A stretch of DNA of 64,000 nt from Trichoplax sp. H2 (Eukaryota; Placozoa; Uniplacotomia; Trichoplacea): the NCBI GenBank assembly GCA_003344405.1, contig NOWV01000100.1, positions 1-64,000 of the forward strand, written 5' to 3'. Positions 26,944 to 41,929 of this stretch are shown one piece after another. The notes beneath the pieces were generated by a model. The model saw nothing but the letters and a program-made list of their open reading frames with translations. It was not told the origin of the DNA and did no database searches. Position 1 is the stretch's first letter; each line of letters opens with the position of its first letter. A program made the translations under genes and the position numbers.

Positions 26944-27903
26944 TTACGAAGAAGGACAAACTATCTGCATAAACTTCTTTTTTACTTCTGTTCTAATACT
27001 TTTGTCGAATAAGATGTATATTACAGGATTGAAAATACTAACTAGTACATTTATCGGTAAAGTGAAAAAGCAGATTAGGTATAGGCTATAATTTTCTCGA
27101 CTTAGAATATAAAAGGTTTTCCCATGTAAAGCTAAAACATCCAAGCAGATCAAGAACGGCCAAGCAAAGAACATAAAAATCCCAGTAACTATAATTAACA
27201 TTTTAATAACTTCATTTCGCCGCTGCTCTTCTATTTCTTTTCTTGTCTCTATGCTTATATGAGGTTTAACTTTGGATAAAATTTGCCTAACGATTCGTGT
27301 ATAATTAACGGTAATAATAATTATAGGTATAATATAGGTAATAAATGTCATGCTTAAATAGTAGATCGGTGTGAAATGCGGAAAATTACTAGGGTAAGTG
27401 ATATCACAAGAAGCCATTATAGGCCTTGCATTACTAACAATGAAAAGACTAGGTATAGAAACAAGTGAACCAAATATCCAAATTGCAACCGTTATTTTCG
27501 TCACATATTGGTATTGTTGCTTCTTGGTAAGAATACTAGCCGTCTGAATCAATATTTTACGACGATAAACGCTAATGGCGGTTAAGCTAAGAACAGAAGT
27601 ATTATAAGTGCTATAAAATGTATAGAATAATATTTTACAAAAGATTTCCGCTCCTTGAAAATTAAAATTTTGTAAGATAAGCGGAGTTAGGCTTACTATT
27701 ACTAGTTGCAATGTACTTAGACAATCGTTGATGATGACACTCCCTATTAAAATATAGGTAGGCTCTTTCAATCGTTTCGATACCACTACAACAAAGAGTA
27801 ACAGCAAGTTCAACATTAATCCAAATAACCCGAGCGGTATAGAAAAGGTTGCCGGATAACTGAAAAAAGGATTACTTCTATTTATACTATTGCTATCATT
27901 CAT
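26944..27903 (-). CDS. Rhodopsin-class-like GPCR, single exon (319 aa)
   Basis: This is the second intact member of the minus-strand cluster. The N-terminus is short with a sequon at N2 and another at N8. Helix 1 has LN at 31-32 (N1.50 kept, the preceding Gly lost). The loop SKRLKEPTY follows, then the helix 2 aspartate D60, and C89 and C156 for the extracellular disulfide. YRR is at 113-115 instead of DRY, FFAWPF at 235-240 instead of CWxP, and NPVIY at 292-296. The C-tail is very short (about 20 residues), ending CPSS with a cysteine that could be palmitoylated. It is close in sequence to the gene at 20354-21379 and to three pseudogenes. It lies about 1.9 kb from LTR-A copy 24499-25048 and 1.4 kb from copy 29279-29840. 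Signalling partner and ligand cannot be told from sequence. Confidence 0.88.
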   Translation of the reverse strand: MNDSNSINRSNPFFSYPATFSIPLGLFGLMLNLLLLFVVVVSKRLKEPTYILIGSVIINDCLSTLQLVIVSLTPLILQNFNFQGAEIFCKILFYTFYSTYNTSVLSLTAISVYRRKILIQTASILTKKQQYQYVTKITVAIWIFGSLVSIPSLFIVSNARPIMASCDITYPSNFPHFTPIYYLSMTFITYIIPIIIITVNYTRIVRQILSKVKPHISIETRKEIEEQRRNEVIKMLIIVTGIFMFFAWPFLICLDVLALHGKTFYILSRENYSLYLICFFTLPINVLVSIFNPVIYILFDKSIRTEVKKKFMQIVCPSS

Positions 27904-30612
27904 TTTATCGTGAACGCCAAGTTCAGGATAATCTTACATTCAAATATTGTCAAATTTAAAATAACTGATACGTATTTCGGCCGTAGTGAGGATATCGGAT
28001 AGGTGCGTATCAAAGAACTAAACTATCTACTGTCATCAAAGATAAATAATGCACAATTATTTTAACTTTGAAAAAGTTCTTGAGAAGTGAAGCAATGTTA
28101 CTCGGCAGTTGCCATATCAAGCTGAAAGGACCTTCCAAGCTTATTTTGTAGACGTCAGTTAAGTATATTTTGATCTAATGAAAAGCATTTTAATGCCAAA
28201 AATTTAGAACTAATTTACAACCACTGGCCAATATTTAAGAATTGTGGGAGATGATCGCGGCATTTTAAATTACATAATCAACCATACATTCTAAGAGGAC
28301 GCCGATAATGCTTACTATTGTAAAATAATAATTGCGAGAGTAAGTGCTTCAGTTCTAGATTCTAGATTCTTGTATCTTGCGATGTTAAAGACCTTCAAAA
28401 TATTTTCAGAGTTGAATCCATCGTTACTTTCAGTATACCGTAGCAGCATATAAATATTCGACGCTACTTGCAATTCTTAAATTCATCGTCAGTAATCACC
28501 AATATCGAAACTTTAGAACGTGAAGTAGCGATGTCTTTCACAGATAAAATCCTAGTCAACCTGATTTTTAATCGAAAGTATAATATTTCGACAGCTGATT
28601 TAAAAATAAGTATCAGTTTAAATGAGATAGAATCGTACTAACTTAATTTTGGAGTTGTTTGTCTGATGTAAAGCAATATAATGAGAAGCTCATTCTTGTA
28701 ACTATATCCCTATATTTAATTAAAATCCGATCATCGGTTGCTATGCATAATTGTTTTGTTTCTGGAGACTCATTATGACATTAATTAAGCGTAAAATGAA
28801 TTTGTTTTGCATGATAAGTAACATAAGACGAAATTTTGATAATAATTTAACCTGGGCAGCCAAAGAAAACATAGGATTAAATGAATGCAGGAAAAATAAA
28901 CATCGGAAGTTCTTTCAGGTCTTTTCTTTTATTCGACAAAATTATTTATAAACCCTAAACTTTAAAAGCTGTGGTTTGCACTGTCAATAATCATTATTAT
29001 TTAGCAAAAATTTATTCAATTATGTTTTTCAAATCATTTAGTTTTTATTTCGTTTCTATGTTATTGAAGTAATTATCATAGCGTATTGAGAGCAAGTGGG
29101 TAAGCTAGACAATAGCAGCTTTATTTGATTTTTTGGGCGCTGCGTAACTAAGATTGTAGTAGTGCCATATTCGTCAGAAATGAGGTATTTCAAAACTGGT
29201 TGTTAACAGCTTTAAAACAGCGGAATATCACATTGGGGATTTTATGGTAATAGTAAAATTGTTATCGGAATTGCAAGTTGTAATGTAACTTAGTATTGTG
29301 ATTGTTGACTGTTATCCATGTTTAGTATAATGTACGGTAGCGCAACCTCTATATTTATCTTAAGAGATATTTGGTAGTCATAACTATAGACTGTAGTGGT
29401 AGAGACTCTATGCTAGAGTACAGATGACTATATACAGTAAGGTGTTGAGTTACTAATAAGGCTATAGGTAATAATAGAACTGTAAATCATATATTAGGAT
29501 ATGGTTAATTCATTGTACTTTGCCTGGTGTGAATAATGTCTACGTAATTACTGTTGTTGTATCCATATTGGATTAATGATGGTCCGCAGTAGAATGGTGT
29601 TACTAAGAATAATTTAACTATGTGTAAAATAAGTTAAAAGGTTGCCATACGGATTGTAGCTGCGAATGCTACGGAAAGGATAAAAGCATCCAACTTTAGA
29701 TTAATGTGTTAGTTCGTTGTAGAAGTCTTTAGAAGTAGTATTCGGCTAGGGTAGAGCTGTGCGTAGTTAATCTTTGTATAAGATTGAATAAAGCCCTTAT
29801 TTTTCTAACATTTGGAATTTCGTGATCGGTATATATCACACAAATGCTTTGATATGGAATCGTATTATTTCATCTTGCGATTTGTACTTTGCCACTATAT
29901 GGAGTTACTGCACTAAAAATCGTTGCAGGTTGCATCCAGTACTAGTAGCCACATGATACCATTTGTATTCTAAATCTTCTTAAAAGTTATTGCTAACCAG
30001 ACTATGATCGATTATCGAATAGTTTCCAATAAAGACTTTTGAGGAATTACAAGAGTTTTTACTATTAAAAAGAGATTTAAATAGATTTACTTAAATAAAT
30101 TTTTCCCGTATAGCTAAGATCATAAATTAAATTCGTCAACTAGATCTGAGTAGATTGGAAGCTCCGACTAGATCCGTTTCGCAGCGTGTATTACTAAGCT
30201 AGTTATTATTTGCTACAATTTTGGTAATTAAATAAGTTATCGCATTATTAGGTTCTGGTACTGCTTTCCACAGCTATACTTTACAATAGCTTATAGAAAA
30301 TGCTTTAGGCCTTTAATAGCCTTGGCGTTTTAAAATAAATAAATTTGCTAGAAGTAGCTTTTGATACATAATAGTCTATGACTATAATAGAGAATAGCAG
30401 ATGCAATCTTCTTCTATCAATAAGCTCAGCCAGCCAGTATCGTTAAATGCTTAATAATAGCTAGTACTATAACATTCTCATTTACTTTAAAAGCCGGTAA
30501 TCCCATGATAATTAAAAACATCCTAACTATCAGATAAATAATTTTAGGAACATGTACTATATGTAATGTTTTACAATAACTGAAGTAGAACGGACTATTT
30601 GATTATCATGCT
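27904..30612. other. Intergenic, one solo LTR
   Basis: It holds the LTR-A copy at 29279-29840. A 66-codon frame at 28751-28951 (+) has no recognisable features. Confidence 0.6.
29279..29840 (+). mobile_element. Solo LTR, family A (562 bp)
   Basis: It is collinear with and highly similar to 24499-25048, with the same TGTAATG start, TATATCACA end, TATA region and AATAAA. Flanks are CAAGT (29274-29278) and CAAAT (29841-29845), a 5-bp target duplication with one mismatch. It has an insertion of about 11 bp near 29340-29352 relative to the other copies, and a few substitutions. Confidence 0.88.
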
Positions 30613-31151
30613 ATGATCACTGCGATACTCCACTATATTTGCCAGTGTGTCAAGAAAATCAACTCGTGGACACAGTAAATAGATACGAAGGAAGTTTCTA
30701 TTTGGCAGAGATGTATAATGTCGCTGGACCAGCCGCTTCATTTTACAGATCTAAACTAACTTTAGCATTTTAGGACCAGTAATAGCTTCCCTCTCCTAAG
30801 AATGGATACCGAAATATTTCACATAGTTCGAATAAAGTACTGTAGTGCTCACTCGTGTATTATAGTATACATGCCATATTCAATTTTATTTTAGCCGTTT
30901 AATGGAGTAGGTTAAGTGTAAGAGACTGTATCATGAATAGAATCTCTAAAAGATGGATCTTGTATTGGCAATTTCTAATGCCACAAAACTATACCTCTGC
31001 TAGGGGTCACTTTACATTCAACAAAACAGTTTATGCTTACTATGTATCCTTCTTTACGAGCATATTTAGAGGAGAGATAAGCAGGCAAAATAAGGTAATA
31101 GTTGTATCTCTTGCTTAAATCATACTAAAGAAGTAGTAGAAATATTATACA
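30613..31151. repeat. 539-bp segment, left copy
   Basis: It is nearly identical to 31294-31832 (offset 681 bp). I see about three substitutions: C/T in the CAGCCGCTTCATT region, T/C at CTCTCCTAAG, and T/C at TATGTATCC. The two lie on either side of the N gap. A 61-codon ORF is present in both copies but has no recognisable features. Confidence 0.93.
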
Positions 31152-31273
31152 TGTCACAACCGAGATTGTAACACAAGAATTAAACGGGATTCTTTCCTCT
31201 AAAGTAGACTTAACTATCTAAGCAACTAACTCTAAGCACTCTTTAATCAACCAAACTTAGATTCGAGTCTTAG
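31152..31273 (+). mobile_element. Possible insertion beginning TGTCACAA, cut by assembly gap
   Basis: Exactly where the two near-identical 539-bp segments diverge, the left copy continues with TGTCACAACCGAGATTGTAAC, similar to the start of family B. The right copy continues with ordinary sequence (the GPCR remnant). The element runs 122 bp into the gap, so its other end is missing. The right-hand copy behaves as the empty site. Confidence 0.55.
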
Positions 31274-31293
31274 NNNNNNNNNNNNNNNNNNNN
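31274..31293. other. Assembly gap (20 N)
   Basis: Twenty undetermined bases between two near-identical 539-bp segments. Confidence 0.99.
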
Positions 31294-31832
31294 ATGATCA
31301 CTGCGATACTCCACTATATTTGCCAGTGTGTCAAGAAAATCAACTCGTGGACACAGTAAATAGATACGAAGGAAGTTTCTATTTGGCAGAGATGTATAAT
31401 GTCGCTGGACCAGCCGCTTTATTTTACAGATCTAAACTAACTTTAGCATTTTAGGACCAGTAATAGCTTCCCTCTCCCAAGAATGGATACCGAAATATTT
31501 CACATAGTTCGAATAAAGTACTGTAGTGCTCACTCGTGTATTATAGTATACATGCCATATTCAATTTTATTTTAGCCGTTTAATGGAGTAGGTTAAGTGT
31601 AAGAGACTGTATCATGAATAGAATCTCTAAAAGATGGATCTTGTATTGGCAATTTCTAATGCCACAAAACTATACCTCTGCTAGGGGTCACTTTACATTC
31701 AACAAAACAGTTTATGCTTACTATGTACCCTTCTTTACGAGCATATTTAGAGGAGAGATAAGCAGGCAAAATAAGGTAATAGTTGTATCTCTTGCTTAAA
31801 TCATACTAAAGAAGTAGTAGAAATATTATACA
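31294..31832. repeat. 539-bp segment, right copy
   Basis: It is the partner of 30613-31151. It starts immediately after the gap and continues without interruption into the truncated GPCR pseudogene. The arrangement suggests an alternative allele placed in tandem rather than a true duplication. Confidence 0.93.
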
Positions 31833-32424
31833 GTAGCCGCTTAATAATGCGCCCATAATTAATGATCATGACAAGTAAAGGCAAGACGTAAGTAACGATC
31901 GTTGCTGTAAGGAAATAGGCCGGAGTGAGATATTCCAAGTTAGGGAAATAAACTATGTCATAACTTCCGATGGTATAGCTGTTACTATAACTAACATTAG
32001 GACTGGAATAGGAAAAATACAACCAAGCATCCAAATCGTTGTTATTGATTGAATAACAAATCGTAAACGGATTGCATCTGTTCGCACCATTGATATTTGG
32101 GAAGCAACTTTAAAACGATGGATACTAATCACGGTTAAACTATATACAGATATATTATAAGAACAGTACAGTGTGTATACCAATATCTTGCAGAATACAA
32201 TATATTACCAAATTGTAAGGTTTGCTTGGACATATAAAACGGCGCTGAACCTAGTGCTGATAATTGTAACGAACTTAGACAATCATTTATCACAATACTT
32301 CTTATCATTATATATGTAGGATCTTTCAATCGCTTGGAAAAAACGATGACATAGAGTATAGCAACATTAAAAATGAAGCCAATTAAGCCTACTGATATTA
32401 AGACGATAGCTGGCGGATCGACTT
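31833..32424 (-). pseudogene. Truncated, frameshifted GPCR of the minus-strand subfamily
   Basis: Reading on the minus strand from 32424: helix 1 (PPAIVLISVGLIGFIFN), then SKRLKDPTYIMI and DCLSSLQL (helix 2). A frameshift near 32190-32180 leads to a helix 3 piece ending ISIHRFK (HRF at the DRY position) and helix 4. A further shift near 32040-31990 leads to helix 5 (TATIVTYVLPLLVMIINY) and RIIKRLL. Homology stops at about 31833, just after helix 5; helices 6 and 7 are absent. That end coincides with the boundary of the 539-bp segment repeated on both sides of the assembly gap. Two frameshifts and loss of the 3' third make it non-functional as a receptor. Confidence 0.87.
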
Positions 32425-33601
32425 AAAAAAATATTGTTGTATTATTTTAGGCACATAACTTTTGTTCTGGGTTGGCCTAGCGAATAGAAACTTGAAAACG
32501 TCAGTTTATTTCTGAAGTCTTAATTTCATTTTGCAGTCCATTAATTTATTGCACTTAAAATTGAAAATTATTTATCATTCGAACAAGCATTTCTTCCTTT
32601 TATTTTTGAGATAGTGAGTATAAATTTTGAAGCCATTGATAATTTAATAATCCTTCAAGTAAATATAGTTTTAATTCATATAGTTGCCGAATTAATCCTC
32701 AAATTACTTAGCACCTTAATTACGGACAAGATTTTCCGTCCAATTCTAACCTATTAGAAAGTTTTGGTATTTGCCTTTAGCAGAAAGATCTTATTTGTAG
32801 GTAATAAGCTACACCATAGATCAAATTTTATTATCTAGATTTCAATAATTTAGCGACAAGAACGAAAACTGAATAAAAATTTTTTCTATTTCACGTCAAT
32901 TTGAATTTGAATGTAGGACGTAATTGAATTATCGACTTTTATTGATACTGAATGAGTAATATCGAATTTAGATATGCCTAATTTAACTACTGATATATTC
33001 TAATACTATTTTCATAAAGTCGTTTATAGTTTTAAAAGATGTATACTGATATAGCAATATCACATCTTTACTAGGTCACTTACTGTAAATAGAACATTCA
33101 ATTTTTATTGCTATTGTAGCAGAAAAGTAAAAAAATACGCGTATTTCTAGAATAGAAGAGTTATTCAGTTTCTGTTGAGCTTCATTGTTAGGTGAGATTG
33201 ACAATAATAAAGCTGTTTTTCCATTCATTTTTTAATGTCCTAAAATCTGATTGTTGATTGACTTTGCACTGTTACGTAATTGAATTATTCGATTAATTAG
33301 TTCAAATGTAATTCGTCACCAAAAGTAGAAAATTCTAAAATACCGCCGTGCTTTTCTTTATGAGACATACTGTAACCCACACGATAACTATGATGTTTAT
33401 CAATGCCGCATCCCTGTTATTGTAATAAAACTCGATAGCTTTAATATTACTAGTACTTGTAGACCTGTTACAAATTTCAATTTGTATCCAAAAAAATTTT
33501 AAACTATTGCAGAAATTACACTATAAGTCTAATATCAGGTTTGTTCTCCCTGACACTAATCTACAGTACGACCCTAAATACTCTCCTATCGCCAAGAGGA
33601 C

Positions 33602-33883
33602 TGTCACGGTACGAACTACCGTGAAGAAATAGCTATCTAAATTTGGTTAATATAATATAGTGATAATATATTACAATAGGAATTACTCTAATTATAAATG
33701 TGTTGCAGTAAATTTAATGCTGTGCTGTAATGTGCACTGAAATGATTCTGTGAATGGACACGTTGTAGTCCGAATGTGAAAAATTAGTTAGTAGATGTTC
33801 TCACCTAAGTATTTTTATAAGATGACTCATGAATGTTAGAGATTTATTTTACGTTATCCTTGTCACGAAGCTGGTTTGTGACA
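33602..33883 (-). mobile_element. Family B LTR-like element, shortened (282 bp), target duplication AGGAC
   Basis: On the minus strand it starts TGTCACAAACCAGCTTCGTGAC and ends GTTCGTACCGTGACA, matching both ends of family B. The middle is about half the length of the other copies, so it carries an internal deletion. The flanks are exact 5-bp repeats AGGAC (33597-33601 and 33884-33888). Confidence 0.82.
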
Positions 33884-35152
33884 AGGACCAATAACATAAC
33901 ACTAGTCTATCTTAGACGTAAAGGAACCTAAAGTTTATTGTAAATTTATTCAGTTTATAGGAAATAGACATGAACGTTAATTATCAGTTTATAGATAATA
34001 TTATAAAACTATGTAGTTGTCTATGAAAAGTATATCCAGCGTCATAGGTAGCGATATATTATCTGACGAAAATAAGATAAATATTTCGTAGGATAAGTCA
34101 CCTCGTGGCAAGGCCATACCATGCTTTTACGAAATTTTTTTACTAGGTATTCTTAAAAGTTTACGAGATAATCATGACTAGAGGGATAATCCTGATGGTG
34201 ACTTTTAAAAAAGTATGATACCAATGGCACTTTTAATTCTACACGCTTACTCAAGTTCTGCTAAACTTTATTTTATGTATAGTGGAACAATCCAATATTG
34301 AGCATATAATCATACTCAGAATGTGACGCAATTCAATATATGCCTATAAATTTTCTCCTATGATTATCTTGATGAAAAAGAATTATTTTACGCGTCGGAA
34401 GCGATGAAAATAATTTGTGTATAAATCATTCATTACACGTAAATTTTTTGCTAAAAAAATATAAGGAGGTACATCTTAAAATATTTTGTATGTCGCCATT
34501 TTCGACTTGTCATCGCTGATTTCTGTTACAATTTGGATATCAATCGCATAACAACAAGAAATAGTGCTCCTGAGAATAAAGGTCAGGCCGATAGTTTGGA
34601 GGCCAGGATGAGTAATAATAACTAATTATTATATTTATTCATGTTACAGTTGTTTTCAATAACGCATATCAGTGTATTGTTATGCTATAAAAATTCATAA
34701 ATTACCGATAGCTTTTAATTACTTTTTTAAACTGCCGGCATATTGGGAATGTACTTTAAGCAAGATACACCTAAAACTATTTTACATTTCGTATTTTTCC
34801 TATCCAGCAATTAATGACAGTAACACGTGCAATGCGGTTCCTAATCCTGTATGGACTCTGCATTACTACAGATAATTAATTACGGATGGATAGTAACAGC
34901 TGCGATTATATGAATGAAGATATAAGCACTTTAACGTTATAATGTCGGATTTACAAATACTGGCATTAAATAGAAGTACAGTACAAATACAAGTGCAGTA
35001 TAGACATGATGGGAATGATTCGATGCGAGACATTAGCTTATGCACCTGAATAGAGTATAAAATAGTTAGACGGACCGAAAATGCACGTTACAAAGCTTTA
35101 TATAATCACAAATATGCTCTCATTACTTTAATAAAATTATCTTCAATGTAAG

Positions 35153-35416
35153 CTAATCAATTATCTCTAGTATAGTAGCAACTGACATATACTGGCAGCA
35201 TACAGCACCATAGGAAACCTCCTCTGCCTCAAACGAACGGGCATTAAATGACAGCTGTCGACGTTTTATAGTATATGGAGCACGAAACATCTGAAATGGA
35301 AATTCAATGATATGGTCAAAGCCCGAATAACTTGCTAACGACAGAGTGTAGGAAATAATCAGTGCGGTATAACTAGCAGTTGTTCGCAAAAGCAATCTAT
35401 CCACAACAGCAATCAC
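35153..35416 (-). CDS. Possible small ORF or exon, unknown
   Basis: This is an 87-codon open frame that continues upstream to a TAG, so it could start after an AG acceptor (ATCTAG) or at the Met. It is less AT-rich than its surroundings and encodes a mildly hydrophobic N-terminal half followed by a mixed polar half (LSFNARSFEAEEVSYG). No family recognised. A second short frame of 36 codons lies nearby on + (34942-35052). Both may be chance. Confidence 0.22.
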   Translation of the reverse strand: MIAVVDRLLLRTTASYTALIISYTLSLASYSGFDHIIEFPFQMFRAPYTIKRRQLSFNARSFEAEEVSYGAVCCQYMSVATILEIID

Positions 35417-36146
35417 CTAGATAGCTACATTACGATAGTTGGAAAAATGATCGAAAAATAGAACCCGTGTGAAGATTTGGAGGCTATTTCAGATGCCGCA
35501 CAAGTGTACAGCACAATGACTAAACTTGCGAGGTTTTATATTTTGAAGGGAACCGTAAGATGGTTAGCCGTGGGTTGCGGCTTGAGAGTATGTAAACGCG
35601 TATGTTACTAGTGTTCTACGCATTCAAGGGTAGGATGGAGACTTTTTAACTGTGTCGTACAGCTAGAACAGAAGTGTACATGTTACAAAACAGCATTGCA
35701 ACAAAATAACCTAATGTATGATCAATAAGTTGATTCTCTGAAGTAGGTATCAGGGAGCAATAACTATTTATCGGAACACTTTTCCTATACTATACTGGTA
35801 GACTACACAAAGACTATTTAGACGCCTGGTATTTTACGTTAAATACTAATCTTAAGAAGTAACTTTTTTCTACGGTATACCGCATTTATATACTCTTTTA
35901 CAATAGTTTCGACATCCTAGATAGTAATATGAACGTTGAAACTTTCCAATGAATCAAAAGCTAATTTTACCTGCAGCTACCTAATGAAAACAACAGCATT
36001 AACGAACATAGACATCTAATGACTAATGTATAATAGTCAGATTACATCACTTGTACGTTCTATTACGGAATATTCCCACGATAATCTACGATCTATCATA
36101 AGTACGTTACAATCGTAGTGATTGGAATTGTAAGTAGATCATTCTT

Positions 36147-36306
36147 GATTCCCTAATTTAACTATTAATTTCAGTATCTCTCTATATATATTACTGCCAT
36201 AAAAGTTAGGGCTATATTTAAACACCACATATCTAAAATAGAAACTCACTAAATAACTCTTTCTATTCTAATTCCGATACTACAGCGTATAACACTGTGA
36301 CAGTAC
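36147..36306. repeat. Interspersed repeat, copy 1 (about 160 bp)
   Basis: It shares GATTCCCTA.TT.AACTATTAAT, CATAAAAG.TAGGGCTATATT and CGATACTACAG.GTATAACACT with 36576-36734, at about 80% identity by eye. It has no coding potential and the family is unknown. The CATAAAAG could be a promoter-like box. Confidence 0.82.
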
Positions 36307-36575
36307 AGTACCGCAATATCATGTCAGCTTACATACTGTACTGTAGACTAGCTTTCATTTGTTCATACGTAGAGGTTAGGAAAACTTTTTCTTTAACCTT
36401 AACTCTATGGTTTCGTTAATAATTTCTATGACTAAGACTATATGATAGAACGAGCAAAAAGTAATATGAAATACAGCAAGAGCCAGCCGATACTGGTGAA
36501 TATTCCACTGTGCTGTAGTTATTCAAGATTACGCTAAGCTGAAAGTCAAGTATTGGGAGTATTTACACTTTCCGT

Positions 36576-36734
36576 GATTCCCTAGTTCAACTATTAATAT
36601 CAGTATATATATACGAGTATATCACTGCCATAAAAGCTAGGGCTATATTTAAACACCACGTATCTAAATTAGAAATTCATTCAAGAAATATTTCTACTTC
36701 AATTTCGATACTACAGTGTATAACACTGGAACAG
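36576..36734. repeat. Interspersed repeat, copy 2 (about 160 bp)
   Basis: It is the partner of 36147-36306. This copy alone is bracketed by a direct repeat of about 27 bp with core AGTATTTACACTTT (36548-36574 and 36733-36759). Confidence 0.82.
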
Positions 36735-38483
36735 TATTGGAGTATTTACACTTTTCATGGCTACAAAGTATGAATGTGAAGACTATGATTTCTATACCAT
36801 AAATTGACAGAACTCAGTATGTACAGTACACTTCGATTAAATTCGGTCTCTTTGCTAAAGTTAGTAAAACACTATCCTGCATCACAGCAATAGAGTATTG
36901 TTTTACTAATAATCACTGAAGAAATCGAGCCGAGGAGCTACATATAGTGTTCCCCATTCCATTCGGTTATTTCGAAAGAGGCGACAAAGTCTTCCAACAT
37001 GCCTAAGTCGTCCAGTACGCACTAGACTGCTTGTAAGTAAAGCACTGTCATGTCAATTCTGACCATAAAGTACTCGGATTTTCCAATGTTTCCTTCCTTT
37101 TACCTCGTAGTACAGTAGGGGATAAAACTAAAGAGGAAGACTTTAGTAGCTTTAGTGTACGTCTACACCTTTCTGATCAGGAGCTAAGGGGAAAAGGGGG
37201 ACCAAATTTTAAGATTTTGTCCCATGCCTGAGATCTTCTTCCAGTTGTCCTTGCCATATGGTGCACGGACAGACAGCATCCATCGCATAGTACTACTGTA
37301 CAGTACACTGTGCAGTATGTTAAGTAGGGGAGGTTAGAAAAGGACGCTCTTGGCAGCATAGAAGATGTCAACAATGTTATGGAGATGGGGCGCTTACTTG
37401 CAAGAAAGATGAAACAAAGTTTGCTACCTTATCGTTGATAATTGTTGACTATTTGTGGTTTATTCAAGCTTTCAGTACATCCGAGTTACAAACAACACTG
37501 ATAGGTTGTATTCCCAAGTGCAAAGGCAATCGTTATAGCGAGAAATCATTCGTTGTTGGCCATTACCGTATCCCTGCAATTCGCTTTCAAGCCGGTAAGT
37601 GTTGACAACTGGACCATAGAAAATACTGTAATGGAGACTTGTGATAAAAGGAAGGAGAGGAAACGGTAGTAGTTTTTAAACTGATAATCTTATCATTCCA
37701 GTTAAAACATAGTCGATCCAATGGAAAGAGACGATCAGGTATGCACAAGTTGTAACACTACAGCATGGAAAGCCCATTTATTATGGAAAGTTGCATGTAT
37801 AGGACGTTGCATCTACTGTACAGCATATTTGCTTTGATGATGTTTACTATATTCCCCCCTTCCGGGTGGTACACATTCAGGGCAATTGCTCGTCGAGAGC
37901 TGCGCTATTCCACCCATTAAATATCATCTAGACGTAGATGGAAACATGCTTATTTATTTCTTTCTAGCCGCGATATGCCACATAATGAGTGTGCGAGTTG
38001 AGAACATTGAACATTAAATCGACTCTCGATGGAGTTTCATTCGACAAATCGGGAATCGGCCATTCCCTTGAGGTGACTGGTCGATTGACCATGGGGAATT
38101 AAATGCAATCACGGAAAATTGTGAAGCATAATTATCAATGAAATCAAGCTACTTTATAAGAGAGATTCATCCATTTAATTGGCGCAGATTTTACTTTACC
38201 CAACCCATCGTGATTTTCTGCGAGCACTTTACGAAACTCTTCGGTCGATCGTAAAATAAAATTAATGGCACGATGCAGTAATATTGTACTTTATACAGTG
38301 TACTGTATTGTAGGTAGTTCCTGGATAGGCATCTTCTGATATATCGTCTATGCTACCCTCTGTATTGCTTGACTTTTAGCCATTATATCTTAAATCTCGC
38401 CGTATTACTCCATAGAGTCAATTAGAATTATATTCCAAATTGATTATAGTCTAATTGATTATTTTACAGTAAATTACCAGAAA

Positions 38484-41929
<3,446 letters not shown>

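Larger units (their letters stand above)
32425..38483. other. Intergenic upstream of DCAF8-like gene
   Basis: It contains the short family B element, the 36 kb repeat pair and scattered TACTGTAC/GTACAGTA motifs (for example near 36300-36345 and 37290-37320). From about 36.9 to 38.3 kb composition is less AT-rich, without a gene I can recognise. The immediate 5' region of the DCAF8-like gene shows no obvious TATA box. Confidence 0.5.

Noticed and set aside
31614-31799. 61-codon ORF duplicated at 30933-31118
   Set aside because: The pair is explained by duplication of the whole 539-bp segment. Conservation of the frame is therefore not evidence of selection, and no family is recognised.
33860-33884. 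Short stand-alone hairpin TTGTCACGAAGC...TTTGTGACAA
   Set aside because: It is the terminus of the family B element at 33602-33883, whose flanking AGGAC duplication shows the real boundaries.
37177-37374. 65-codon minus-strand ORF near 37.3 kb
   Set aside because: It is Cys-rich only because it runs through GTAC-palindrome DNA (TVYCTV), and has no domain signature.
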